From: Sphingopyxis bauzanensis
Lineage (GTDB): Bacteria > Pseudomonadota > Alphaproteobacteria > Sphingomonadales > Sphingomonadaceae
Direction: 5' to 3'
Length of the DNA stretch: 64,000 nucleotides
Assembly (NCBI RefSeq): GCF_002205675.1
Contig: NZ_NISK01000002.1
Coordinates: 767,076 to 831,075 of the forward strand
In this document: one piece after another, positions 41,444 to 50,083 of the stretch
Layout of the letters: each line of letters starts with the position of its first letter
Numbering within the stretch: position 1 is the first letter of the stretch
Position numbers and translations under genes: made by a program
Notes under the pieces: model-generated
Seen by the model: only the letters and a program-made list of their open reading frames with translations
Database searches by the model: none
What the model was told of the DNA's origin: nothing

Positions 41444-44224
41444 TTAAAAATCGACCCGCGCGCCGACGGTGACATATGTGCCGACGACATCGTACAAGGT
41501 GCTGTTGACGGTGATGAGTGGCGGCTTGCGGTCGAAAACATTGTTGACGTTGCCGAACAGCATGAAGCGATCGTCGACCTTGAACCGTGCCCCGATATCC
41601 ACATAAGTCCGCGAAGCAATCTTGTTGTTGATCAGGGTCGCGCGCGTCCGGTCAAAATTGCCGCCGTCTATATAGCGGGCACGGATGTCGAAGCCGAAGT
41701 TGGCATCCTCATAGGTTGCGCTGAGCGTTCCGCGCCATTTGGGTGTGGCGCGCAGGACCGAGTCCCCGACGTCGCCCGCCGTTTCGACGCGACTGAGCCC
41801 CGTATCGAACACCAGTTTGTTAACGTAGGTCGCCAGAGCACGAATGCGGATGCTGCCCGGCAGGCCCGCGCCAACATTCGACAGACTGGTGACATATGAT
41901 GCCTCCATGTCGAGCCCGCTGGTCTCGAAGCTCGCAATATTCTGCTGGTTGGCGGCGACCTGCACGACCGTTCCCGTCGCATCGCGTGTGATCCGATCAC
42001 ACGCTGCGGTACTGCCACGAGCACAAGCGAGCGTCAGGTTCGATCCGTTCAGCGCCGTGATCGCACCGTCGATCTTGATCTTGTAATAATCGACCGAGGC
42101 ACTGAAGCCGCGCAGATAAGACGGCGAATAGGTCGCGCCGATTGACGTCGTATAGCTCACTTCGGGCACCAGATCGGGGTTGCCGCCGGTGAAGGTCGTG
42201 ACGGTGGACGGCGTCGGATTATAGGCCGGGTTAGCTGCGGCACGACCATCCCTGTCCTGATCGTTGAGCGGTCCGATATTGATCGAGCGGACGGCGAATA
42301 GTTCGCCGACGCTTGGCGAACGGATGTCCCGCGAACGCGTTGCGCGCAGCAACAGATCGTTGAACAGGCGGGCGGTGCCGCCAGCTTTCCATGTCCAGAT
42401 GCCGCCGCTGGTGCTGTAGTCCGAATAGCGCGCCGCGCCGCTGAGGTCGATTTCGACCGCATTTTCAAGTTTGAGCAGCGGTAGCAGGAGTTCGCCGAAC
42501 GCTTCCTTGACGTTGAACCCGCCTGAAGTCGGCGTCGAAAAGACGAGAATGCCGAAGTTGCTGGCGTTTGCCACCGTGAAGTCGTCGCGCGACGAGATCT
42601 GTTCTTCCCAGCGCGCCTCTGCACCAAGCGCCAAGGTCACCGGGCCAGCCCACAAGGAAAAGAGATCACCCTGAATTTCGGCCCCGGCAGAATCGAGCTT
42701 GGTCGTCCCGAAGGCCTGCTGCGTTCCGGTGAAATAGGCGCGCGCTTCGGGCGACGCGTTCAATGCCCCAAAGGGATTGAGCGGCCGACACGCGGTATCG
42801 TCGTTCGCCGGGTTGGCGTCGGCATTGATGCCGCAGACAATTTGCCCGCCGCTCGACACCGCATTGACCGAATTATTGAATTGCCGGACCAGGCGCGAGT
42901 TGCCCATGGCCTGTTCGCTGTCGACCTCGCCATGGCTGTACCAGGCTTTGTAACGGAAGCCGCTGCCGAACGTCCCGTCGACGCCAATTGCGGCTTCCTT
43001 GCTCACGCGCAGGCCGCGGAACTGCAATTGTAGAATGTCGTTGAAATAGCGTCCGAAGGTGAAGCTGGTCTCGCCCGCGGCGGCGAGCTGATCGCGGATC
43101 GCGGTGGACAAATAGGGGTTGTTCGCCTGGATCGTCAAATAGGGCAGACCGAGCGCGCCACCGACCGTATAGTCACCGAAGAACGGGGCGTTCGACAGCG
43201 CGCGGGCATAGCTGCCATCGACCCAGAAGGTCGCATCGCCCACTTCATAGCTTAGCCGGGCATAGGTGCTCAGCCGTTCGAAAGGCGACGAGGCGGGGAT
43301 AGTGTCGTATAGATTGATGCCGTCCTCGCCGCCCACCATCCGCAGCGGGAAGGCGCCTGCACCGACACTCGTGCCGCGACGGAAGGCGCGCAGCGTCCCG
43401 TCGGAATTGAAGGTCTGTCCGGCCAGAACGCCGCTAGTGATCAGACCGCCCAGCGTGACGTTCCCGAAGTTCACGTCGTTCACCAGTTCCGAACCCGTGC
43501 CCGACGGAATGAAATCGGGGCTGTTGAGGTTGGGACGGGTGCTCCGGTCGATCACGCCGGCGTCTTTGACAAATTCCCCGCCGACGATGAATTGACCGCG
43601 TCCGTCGGCGAAGCTGGTGCCGAATTTTGCGTCAAAGCCATAGCGGAACCCGTCGCCACGCGACGATATGCCGACATTTCCGCCGATCGACAGACCGTCA
43701 TAATCCTTGTCGAGAATGATGTTGACGACGCCCGCGACCGCGCCCGAACCCCAGGCCGCCGAAGCGCCCCCCGTCACGACTTCGACGCGCTCGACCAGGT
43801 TCGTCGGAATGAAATTCAGATTTCCCTCGCCCACGAAGCGCCGGCCATCGAGTAGCACCAGCGTCCGGTTGGACCCTAGGCCACGCATGTCGACAGGCGC
43901 GGTGCCGGTCGACGTATTGCCATTCGATACGCTCGGCGTGGTCGTCGGACGGATTTGGGGAAGGTCGTTCAGAACCTGCTGGATGTTCGGACGCGCGCCC
44001 AGGCGTAACTCATCCTCGCCGACCACGGTGGTTGGCGTCGGCTGATCGAACCCGGCGCGTGCGATGCGCGATCCCGTGACAAGGATCTCTTCGTCTGCCG
44101 AAGCCGCCGTCTCGGACGGCGTCTGCGCCGCTGCCGGCATTGCGAGCATCAAACCGATGGCGAGCGCCGCGCTGCTGCTACCCCGAGCGAACCGGAATCC
44201 GGCCTTGTCACTATCTTTACGCAT
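41444..44224 (-). CDS. TonB-dependent outer-membrane receptor
   Basis: This 926-residue protein has a signal peptide (SSSAALAIGLMLAMPAAAQ) and a TonB box-like DEEILVTGSRI. The plug domain follows (GARPNIQQVLNDLPQIRPTT, PVDMRGLGSNRTLVLLDGRR, VERVEVVTGGASAAWGSGAV), then a large barrel ending VTVGARVDF with the terminal Phe. The NGNTSTGTAPVDMRGLG plug style is common in sphingomonad receptors for peptides and other organics. It is divergent from the CocE-M19-DUF1611 hydrolase genes, which suggests it imports their substrate. Confidence 0.93.
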   Translation of the reverse strand: MRKDSDKAGFRFARGSSSAALAIGLMLAMPAAAQTPSETAASADEEILVTGSRIARAGFDQPTPTTVVGEDELRLGARPNIQQVLNDLPQIRPTTTPSVSNGNTSTGTAPVDMRGLGSNRTLVLLDGRRFVGEGNLNFIPTNLVERVEVVTGGASAAWGSGAVAGVVNIILDKDYDGLSIGGNVGISSRGDGFRYGFDAKFGTSFADGRGQFIVGGEFVKDAGVIDRSTRPNLNSPDFIPSGTGSELVNDVNFGNVTLGGLITSGVLAGQTFNSDGTLRAFRRGTSVGAGAFPLRMVGGEDGINLYDTIPASSPFERLSTYARLSYEVGDATFWVDGSYARALSNAPFFGDYTVGGALGLPYLTIQANNPYLSTAIRDQLAAAGETSFTFGRYFNDILQLQFRGLRVSKEAAIGVDGTFGSGFRYKAWYSHGEVDSEQAMGNSRLVRQFNNSVNAVSSGGQIVCGINADANPANDDTACRPLNPFGALNASPEARAYFTGTQQAFGTTKLDSAGAEIQGDLFSLWAGPVTLALGAEARWEEQISSRDDFTVANASNFGILVFSTPTSGGFNVKEAFGELLLPLLKLENAVEIDLSGAARYSDYSTSGGIWTWKAGGTARLFNDLLLRATRSRDIRSPSVGELFAVRSINIGPLNDQDRDGRAAANPAYNPTPSTVTTFTGGNPDLVPEVSYTTSIGATYSPSYLRGFSASVDYYKIKIDGAITALNGSNLTLACARGSTAACDRITRDATGTVVQVAANQQNIASFETSGLDMEASYVTSLSNVGAGLPGSIRIRALATYVNKLVFDTGLSRVETAGDVGDSVLRATPKWRGTLSATYEDANFGFDIRARYIDGGNFDRTRATLINNKIASRTYVDIGARFKVDDRFMLFGNVNNVFDRKPPLITVNSTLYDVVGTYVTVGARVDF

Positions 44225-44294
44225 CTCATCCGCCCCTTGTGCTTGGCCGCTCGTTGGCGGCCGGCCTTATGCCTGTTTCAAGAAACTGCCATAA

Positions 44295-44310
44295 TGTCCT
44301 GTTCAGGACA
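44295..44310. promoter_or_regulatory. Perfect inverted repeat between TonB receptor and hydrolase operon
   Basis: TGTCCTG TT CAGGACA is a perfect 16-base palindrome in the 198-bp divergent promoter region, about 70 bp from the receptor ATG and 113 bp from the hydrolase ATG. A second mirror, GGCCGC/GCGGCC at 44245-44262, lies in the receptor leader. It is a likely operator for a repressor that is not encoded in this window. Confidence 0.5.
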
Positions 44311-44422
44311 ACATATTTCTCTAGTGAGAAATTCAGCCCATAATTGACAAGGTGCGGGCGTTGCGGTCTTTAAAGCCTTCGGTGTCGAATCGGACCCGAA
44401 AACCGGGATGACGGAGTTGCTG

Positions 44423-46306
44423 ATGTCGCGCTTGGGCTCGCCGCTGATTTTGTGTGTCGCCGCTGCCGTGGCGCAGCCAGCGTCCGCGCAGGATCTGTCG
44501 AAATATACCCCGCAGGCCTTGGAGAGCGAGCTCACCGCAACCGCCGATTCGCGGATCGCGGTAATGGTGCCGATGCGCGACGGGGTTCGGCTATCGACCA
44601 ACATCTACACACCCAAGAACGCTTCCGGTCGCCTGCCCGTGATCCTGTGGAAGACGCCTTACAACGAGCACAAGCTGCGCGGATCGACGCAGCGCTATGC
44701 GATTGAGGCGGTGCGGCGGGGCTATATCTTCATCGTCCAAAACGAACGCGGGCGGTATTTTTCCGAAGGCAAATACGAGATTCTCGGCAAGCCCCAGACT
44801 GACGGTTACGATACGCTGAGCTGGATCGCGGCACAGGACTGGTCAAACGGCAAGATCGGCACACTCGGCTGCTCGTCCTCGGCCGAATGGCAACTCGCGC
44901 TCGCCGCGCAGAACCATCCCGCGCATGCGGCGATGGTGCCGATGGCGGCGGGCGCCGGGATCGGCAAGGTCGGGCGGTTTCAGGAGCAGGGCAATTGGTA
45001 CACCGGCGGCGTACCGCGCAGCCTGTTCTTCGTCTGGCTCTATGGCGTCGACAATCCGGTCCGCGCCCAGCTGCCCGCCGACATCGACGAGCCAACACGC
45101 GCACGGGCGACGCTCAACAATGACCTCGCCGCGACCAAGCCCTCGGTCGATTGGGCCAGGCACATCAAATCGCTGCCCGTCGCGAACCTGCTTTCCAGCC
45201 TGGGTGAACCGCCGCAGACGTTCGACACGCTGATCGCCCGCACACCCGCTGATCCCGCATGGCGCGAAGGCGGACTTTATCATGATGACATGGGCTGGGG
45301 CGTCCCCGCGCTGTGGTTCAACAGCTGGTATGACGTGTCGATCGGGCCTAATCTCGAGCTGTTCACTCACGCACGCGCAAGCACCGAGGATGCGGAGGCG
45401 GCCGCCAATCAATATGCGGTCATCGCGCCCGTTACCCACTGCGGCTATGCGCGGTTGGGGAAGGATACAGTCGTCGGCGAGCGTTCGATGGGCGACACCA
45501 GCTTCGACGTCGACGGCGCGGTCTTCGGTTGGTTCGATCGCTGGCTGAAGGGTATTAAAAGGGCCTTCCCCGACGCGACACCGCATGTCCGCTATTTCGC
45601 GATGGGCGCAAACCAGTGGAAAAACAGCGAGAGCTGGCCACCGAAAAATGTCCGCCCGCTTCGCTTCTACCTCAGCAGTAACGGCGATGCGAACAGCCTC
45701 TATGGCGGGGGCAAATTGGTTGCGGAAGCGCCGACCACCGGGACCGCCGATCGTTTCCGATACGATCCGATGAACCCCGTGCCCACGGTCGGCGGCGGCG
45801 ATTGCTGCAACGGCGGTATCGTGATTCCCGGCGCGTTCGATCAGCGCGGCGTCGAGGCGCGCAACGATGTGCTCGTCTATTCGAGCGAACCGCTGGAAAA
45901 TGCAGTGGAGGTCAGCGGTTTTGTCGATGCGGTGCTCCAGGTGTCCTCCAGTGCCCCCGACACGGATTTTGCGGTAAAGCTGGTCGATGTCGCACCCGAT
46001 GGTACCGCCTGGATCATCGGCGATACGATCTTTCGGGTGCGCTACCGGAACGGTTTTGACAAACCGGCGATGATGCAGCCGGGCCAGGTTTACACGATCA
46101 AACCGTCGCCGATCGCGACCAGCATCCGCTTCGGCAAGGGACATCGCATCCGCATCGAAGTGACATCGTCGAACTTTCCCAAGTTCGTGCGCAACCTCAA
46201 TACCGGCGGCACCAACGAGACCGAGAGCAAGGGGCAGATCGCCGACAACATCGTCCACCACGGGCCGGGACGCCTGTCCTATGTCGAGTTACCGGTGGTG
46301 CGGTGA
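44423..46306 (+). CDS. Secreted CocE/NonD family hydrolase (X-Pro dipeptidyl-peptidase S15-like)
   Basis: This 627-residue protein has a signal peptide (MSRLGSPLILCVAAAVAQPA then SAQ). The S15 alpha/beta-hydrolase domain follows (VMVPMRDGVRLSTNIYTPKN, LPVILWKTPYNEHK) with nucleophile elbow IGTLGCSSSAEWQLALAAQN. The cap and jelly-roll C-terminal domain (VEVSGFVDAVLQVSSSAPDT, YTIKPSPIATSIRFGKGHRI) are those of alpha-amino-acid ester hydrolases, cocaine esterase and X-Pro peptidases. The elbow is CSSS rather than the usual YSYxG type. The ATG at 44423 is preferred because GGAG lies six bases upstream; 44408 is the alternative. It is the first gene on the plus side of the peptide locus. Confidence 0.9.
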   Translation: MSRLGSPLILCVAAAVAQPASAQDLSKYTPQALESELTATADSRIAVMVPMRDGVRLSTNIYTPKNASGRLPVILWKTPYNEHKLRGSTQRYAIEAVRRGYIFIVQNERGRYFSEGKYEILGKPQTDGYDTLSWIAAQDWSNGKIGTLGCSSSAEWQLALAAQNHPAHAAMVPMAAGAGIGKVGRFQEQGNWYTGGVPRSLFFVWLYGVDNPVRAQLPADIDEPTRARATLNNDLAATKPSVDWARHIKSLPVANLLSSLGEPPQTFDTLIARTPADPAWREGGLYHDDMGWGVPALWFNSWYDVSIGPNLELFTHARASTEDAEAAANQYAVIAPVTHCGYARLGKDTVVGERSMGDTSFDVDGAVFGWFDRWLKGIKRAFPDATPHVRYFAMGANQWKNSESWPPKNVRPLRFYLSSNGDANSLYGGGKLVAEAPTTGTADRFRYDPMNPVPTVGGGDCCNGGIVIPGAFDQRGVEARNDVLVYSSEPLENAVEVSGFVDAVLQVSSSAPDTDFAVKLVDVAPDGTAWIIGDTIFRVRYRNGFDKPAMMQPGQVYTIKPSPIATSIRFGKGHRIRIEVTSSNFPKFVRNLNTGGTNETESKGQIADNIVHHGPGRLSYVELPVVR

Positions 46307-46316
46307 ATCAATCTGC

Positions 46317-46350
46317 TTGATGTTTCTGATTAGGATTATATGATCCTAAT
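46317..46350 (+). promoter_or_regulatory. Promoter with overlapping palindromic operator for the M19-to-aminotransferase operon
   Basis: TTGATG (46317) and TATGAT (46339) are spaced 16 bases apart, a good sigma-70-type promoter. An inverted repeat, ATTAGGAT then six bases then ATCCTAAT (46329-46350, eight-base perfect arms), covers the minus-10 box. A repressor binding here would block transcription of the genes from 46378 onward. Regulator unknown. Confidence 0.6.
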
Positions 46351-46377
46351 TTGAAAACACCACAGGGGGGAGCTTCC

Positions 46378-47511
46378 ATGCAATTGTCTCGTCGTCAGGC
46401 GCTGTGCGCCGTCGCTGGTGCGGCGCTCGCCGCCCCCCATATTGCGCGGGCCGCATTTCAGGTCAGCCCCTTCAGCGGCAAAACCTATTCAAAACGCGCG
46501 GTCGAACTCGTCAAAAGCTCGGTGATCGTCGACATGCTCGCGCCGATCAAAATCGATTTCGATCCGTCCTTTTACGCCAAGCCGATGAGCGAGCAGATGG
46601 CCGCCGATTTTCGCGCCAGCGGCCTTAGTGCGATTCACCATGCCGTCGGCATCGGAGGCCCGACGGCGAAGGAGCAGGCGCTGAGCTTTTTCGCCATCTG
46701 GGGCAATTATGTCGCGCGCAACAGCGACGTACTGACCGGTGTCGATACGTTCGCCGACATCCTCGACGCCAAAAAGGATGGCAAGGTCGCGGTGATCATG
46801 GGACTGCAGAATGCCGATCATTTCCTGCGCCCCGCCGATGTCAAAAGTTTCTATGAGTTGGGGCAACGCTGTGCGCAGCTCACCTATAATTCGCAGAACC
46901 GCATCGGGTCGGGATCAACCGACCGCGTCGATGGCGGGGTCAGCGACTTTGGGGTGTCGATCATTGAGGCGATGAATGCGGTCGGCATGCTGGTCGATGT
47001 CTCGCACAGCGGCGACCGCACGACGCTCGATGCCATCGAAATTTCGAAAAAACCCATTTCGATCACGCACAGCAACTGCCGTGCCCTGATCGATCACCCC
47101 CGCGTCAAAACCGACGCGGCGATCAAGGCGATGGCGGCGAAGGGCGGGGTGATGGGAATCACCGGGGTTCGCAATTTCGTGAGCAAGACTGATCCGACGA
47201 CGATCGTGAATTACGCCGACCATATCGAACATGTCATCAAGCTGGTCGGTATCGACCATGTCGGTATCGGGACCGATGCCGACCTCTATGGCTATGACGA
47301 CACGTCGCCCGAGATGAACAAGATGCTGCGCGGCGCCTATAAGGACAGCTACGCGTTTCGCGAAAAAATCGACATCGACGGCTTCGATCATCCTCTCAAG
47401 ATGTTCGATCTGACCGAAGAACTGATCCGCCGCGGCTATTCCGACGCCAATATCCGCGCTGTCCTCGGCGGCAATTTCCAGCGGCTGCTGACCGCGACAT
47501 GGGGCGGCTGA
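46378..47511 (+). CDS. Tat-exported M19 dipeptidase homologue with altered first metal motif
   Basis: This 377-residue membrane dipeptidase (renal dipeptidase) family protein has an N-terminal Tat-like signal (MQLSRRQALCAVAGAALAAP). His ligands appear in LVDVSHSGDRTTLDAIEISK and PISITHSNCRALIDHPR, and the late Asp is in HVGIGTDADLYGYDD. The usual N-terminal HxD (as in DGHND) is replaced by VDMLAPI, and the bridging-Glu segment reads IMGLQNADH. M19 enzymes cleave dipeptides, notably those with a C-terminal D-residue, so the fold fits the locus; the metal site may differ. It starts an operon and overlaps the DUF1611 gene (TGATG). Confidence 0.88.
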   Translation: MQLSRRQALCAVAGAALAAPHIARAAFQVSPFSGKTYSKRAVELVKSSVIVDMLAPIKIDFDPSFYAKPMSEQMAADFRASGLSAIHHAVGIGGPTAKEQALSFFAIWGNYVARNSDVLTGVDTFADILDAKKDGKVAVIMGLQNADHFLRPADVKSFYELGQRCAQLTYNSQNRIGSGSTDRVDGGVSDFGVSIIEAMNAVGMLVDVSHSGDRTTLDAIEISKKPISITHSNCRALIDHPRVKTDAAIKAMAAKGGVMGITGVRNFVSKTDPTTIVNYADHIEHVIKLVGIDHVGIGTDADLYGYDDTSPEMNKMLRGAYKDSYAFREKIDIDGFDHPLKMFDLTEELIRRGYSDANIRAVLGGNFQRLLTATWGG

Positions 47512-48551
47512 TGAACGCGCCAGCGGAACGTATGATGGGCACTTTATTGCTACCGCAGCCCTATGTCCTCTTTCTGGGCGACGTGACGGTCGCGGGCTAT
47601 GCCAAGACCGCGTTCGGGCTACGCGACTGGGCAGCCGAAAAATGTGTCGGCGAAATCCGGCTCGATGGCGCCACGGTCACCACTGGTCTGGACGAAATGA
47701 CCGCGGCGGAAGCGCAAGCGCGCGGCGCGCGCGCCCTGCTGATCGGCGTCGCCAATCCGGGCGGCGTTATTCCGGCAAGCTGGCGCGCTTCGCTGGTCGA
47801 AGCGCTGGAGGCTGGCCTCGATCTGATCGCCGGCATGCATATGCGCCTTTCCGACATCCCGGAACTGGCCACTGCCGCGCAGCGACTCGGCCGCCAGCTC
47901 ATCGACGTGCGGGTGCCGCCCGCACAAATCCCGATCGCCAATGGGCGCAAGCGCAGCGGGAAGCGACTGCTCACGGTCGGTACCGATTGCGCGCTCGGAA
48001 AAAAATACACGGCACTGGCGCTCGCCGGTGCCTTCGCGCGGCGCGGCCTCGATGTCGATTTCCGCGCGACGGGGCAAACCGGCATCATGATCGCGGGCGG
48101 CGGCATCCCCATGGACGCGGTCATCTCCGACTTCGAGGCCGGCGCGGCAGAGATCTTGTCACCCGATGCGGCGACCGGCCATTGGGACGTGGTCGAGGGG
48201 CAAGGCGCGATCACCCACCCCGCTTACGCCGGCGTGTCGGTGGGCCTCCTACACGGTAGCCAGCCCGACGTCTTCGTCGTCTGTCATGAGCCCGGCCGAA
48301 CCGAGATGATTGGCACCGCCGGCTATGAGCTGACGAGCATTGAAGAGATTGTCGAACTCACCCTGGTGCTCGGTCGGCGGACCAATGCCGCGATCCGTTG
48401 CGGCGGCTTTTCGTTTAACACGTCGGCGATGGGGGCGGCCGAGGCAGCCGCGCTGATGGCTGCCGAAACCCTTCGGCTCGGGATGCCCGTAGCGGACCCG
48501 ATGCGGGGTGGTGCCGCCTTCGACGCGCTTGTCGAAAGCTGCCTCGCATGA
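47511..48551 (+). CDS. DUF1611 family protein (DgcN-type D-glutamate N-acetyltransferase candidate)
   Basis: This 346-residue cytoplasmic DUF1611 protein has a Rossmann-like N-terminal half (PYVLFLGDVTVAGYAKTAFG). A P-loop-like motif in LLTVGTDCALGKKYTALALA follows, then FRATGQTGIMIAGGGIPMDA and WDVVEGQGAITHPAYAGVSV, all hallmarks of the family. A DUF1611 member has been described as DgcN, which acetylates D-glutamate before racemisation by DgcA. No DgcA-like enolase-superfamily gene is visible here. The ATG overlaps the M19 stop, indicating translational coupling within a D-amino-acid-type operon. Confidence 0.85.
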   Translation: MNAPAERMMGTLLLPQPYVLFLGDVTVAGYAKTAFGLRDWAAEKCVGEIRLDGATVTTGLDEMTAAEAQARGARALLIGVANPGGVIPASWRASLVEALEAGLDLIAGMHMRLSDIPELATAAQRLGRQLIDVRVPPAQIPIANGRKRSGKRLLTVGTDCALGKKYTALALAGAFARRGLDVDFRATGQTGIMIAGGGIPMDAVISDFEAGAAEILSPDAATGHWDVVEGQGAITHPAYAGVSVGLLHGSQPDVFVVCHEPGRTEMIGTAGYELTSIEEIVELTLVLGRRTNAAIRCGGFSFNTSAMGAAEAAALMAAETLRLGMPVADPMRGGAAFDALVESCLA

Positions 48552-48586
48552 CCCGCGCGCCATTCAACGATTTTACGGAGACTTGC

Positions 48587-50071
48587 ATGACCCGTTTTCC
48601 GGCCCTGCGCCGTACCGCCCTTGCCGCCGCGCTGCTTGGCTCGATCGCCCTGACTTCCGCCGCCATGGCGCAGGCCGCAGCGGAACCCTCCTACAGTATT
48701 CCGCAGGACCGGATCGGAGGGCTTGCCGATTTCGTCGATGGCGTGATGGCGCAACAGATCGCGACGCGCGAAGTCGCCGGCGCCGTCGTCACTGTCGTTT
48801 ACCGCGATAAGGTTCTTTTCTCGCGCGGTTACGGATTTGCCGATGTCGACAAGGGGATTGCAGTGGACGGAGAGCAGACGCTGTTCCGGCCGGGATCGGT
48901 CTCCAAAATGTTCACCTGGACAGCCTTGCTGCAACAGGTCGAGGCAGGTCGCGTCGATCTCGACGCCGATGTGAACCGCTATCTGGATTTCAAGATCCCC
49001 GCGTTTGAAGGCAAGCCGATCCGCGTGCGCGACCTGTTGTCGCACACCCCCGGGATGAGCGACGTCGGCGGGCTGACGGCCCCGACACCCGACAAGATCA
49101 CGCCCTATGTCGAATGGATGAAGACGCATATACCGACGCGCCATTGGCCGGCGGGGACCGAGACGTCCTACTCGAATTACGGCTCGGTGCTTGCTGGCTA
49201 TATCGTCGAGCGCGTGTCGGGCGAGGCCTTTCCCGACTATGTCGAAAAGCATATCTTCGCGCCGCTTGGCATGAATTCCACGACGTTTCGCGAACCGCTG
49301 CCCGCCGCGCTCGCGCCTCGGATGGCAACCGGTTATCAGTTCAAGGACGGCCGGCTGGTTGCCGATCCGTTCGAGCTGTTCAGCCCTGTGATGCCAGCGG
49401 GATCGGGAACGAGCAGCGGGTCCGACATGGCGCGCTTCATGATCGCAATGATGAACGGCGGCGCGCTGGGCAAGGCGCGCATCCTGAAGCCCGCATCGGT
49501 CAAATTGCTGATGACCGATTCGGTCGCCAACGCCCCCGGCTTCCCGGGCATGGCGCACGGTTTTTTCGTCGTTCGCGAAAAAGGCCCGCGCATGGTCGGT
49601 CATGGCGGCAACACCGGCGATTTCCATTCGAATATGATCCTGGCGCCAGAAGCCGGACTGGGCTTTTTCATTTCTGAAACCGGTGGTCAGGGCAGCTATG
49701 GCGGGCGCACCGAGCTGACCGAAGCGCTGATCGGCCGGTTGTTCCCGGTCACGCCCTCACCACGCATTGCCGCCTCCGCCGACGAAACATTGCCGCTCGG
49801 CGCCTATCGCGGCAACCGGCGCGACTATACGCGCCCGGCCAACCCCGAACGTGACCTGAAGATCGCCGCGGCAGGCGCGAATGCGGTCACGATCACAAAC
49901 GACGGCAAGACGACCTATTGGGAACGCGTCGGGCCGATGCGGTTCGAGCAGGTGACCGGCGCGCGGGCGGGCGGTCCATATGAGCAATTGCTGTTCCACG
50001 GTGCCAAAGGGCGTTGGCGCCTGTCTTTCACATCGCAGCCGCATGTCCTTTACCATTTCGTCCAGCCTTGA
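48587..50071 (+). CDS. Secreted serine hydrolase, SxxK/beta-lactamase family (S12)
   Basis: This 494-residue protein has a signal peptide (LRRTALAAALLGSIALTSAA then MAQ). The penicillin-recognising fold carries nucleophile motif FRPGSVSKMFTW (SVSK), YSNYG, and HGG in MVGHGGNTGDFHSN. A C-terminal lipocalin-like domain (about residues 395-494) follows. Family members include D-aminopeptidases, D-Ala-D-Ala carboxypeptidases, esterases and class C beta-lactamases. In this locus a D-stereospecific peptidase is the best guess. The ATG at 48587 has GGAG seven bases upstream; an ATG at 48548 overlaps the DUF1611 stop. Confidence 0.9.
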   Translation: MTRFPALRRTALAAALLGSIALTSAAMAQAAAEPSYSIPQDRIGGLADFVDGVMAQQIATREVAGAVVTVVYRDKVLFSRGYGFADVDKGIAVDGEQTLFRPGSVSKMFTWTALLQQVEAGRVDLDADVNRYLDFKIPAFEGKPIRVRDLLSHTPGMSDVGGLTAPTPDKITPYVEWMKTHIPTRHWPAGTETSYSNYGSVLAGYIVERVSGEAFPDYVEKHIFAPLGMNSTTFREPLPAALAPRMATGYQFKDGRLVADPFELFSPVMPAGSGTSSGSDMARFMIAMMNGGALGKARILKPASVKLLMTDSVANAPGFPGMAHGFFVVREKGPRMVGHGGNTGDFHSNMILAPEAGLGFFISETGGQGSYGGRTELTEALIGRLFPVTPSPRIAASADETLPLGAYRGNRRDYTRPANPERDLKIAAAGANAVTITNDGKTTYWERVGPMRFEQVTGARAGGPYEQLLFHGAKGRWRLSFTSQPHVLYHFVQP

Positions 50072-50083
50072 GGAGAACCCACT

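Noticed and set aside
44843..46261. 472-codon minus-strand frame across the CocE gene
   Set aside because: Third-position GC shadow of a well-supported S15-family hydrolase; no recognisable fold.
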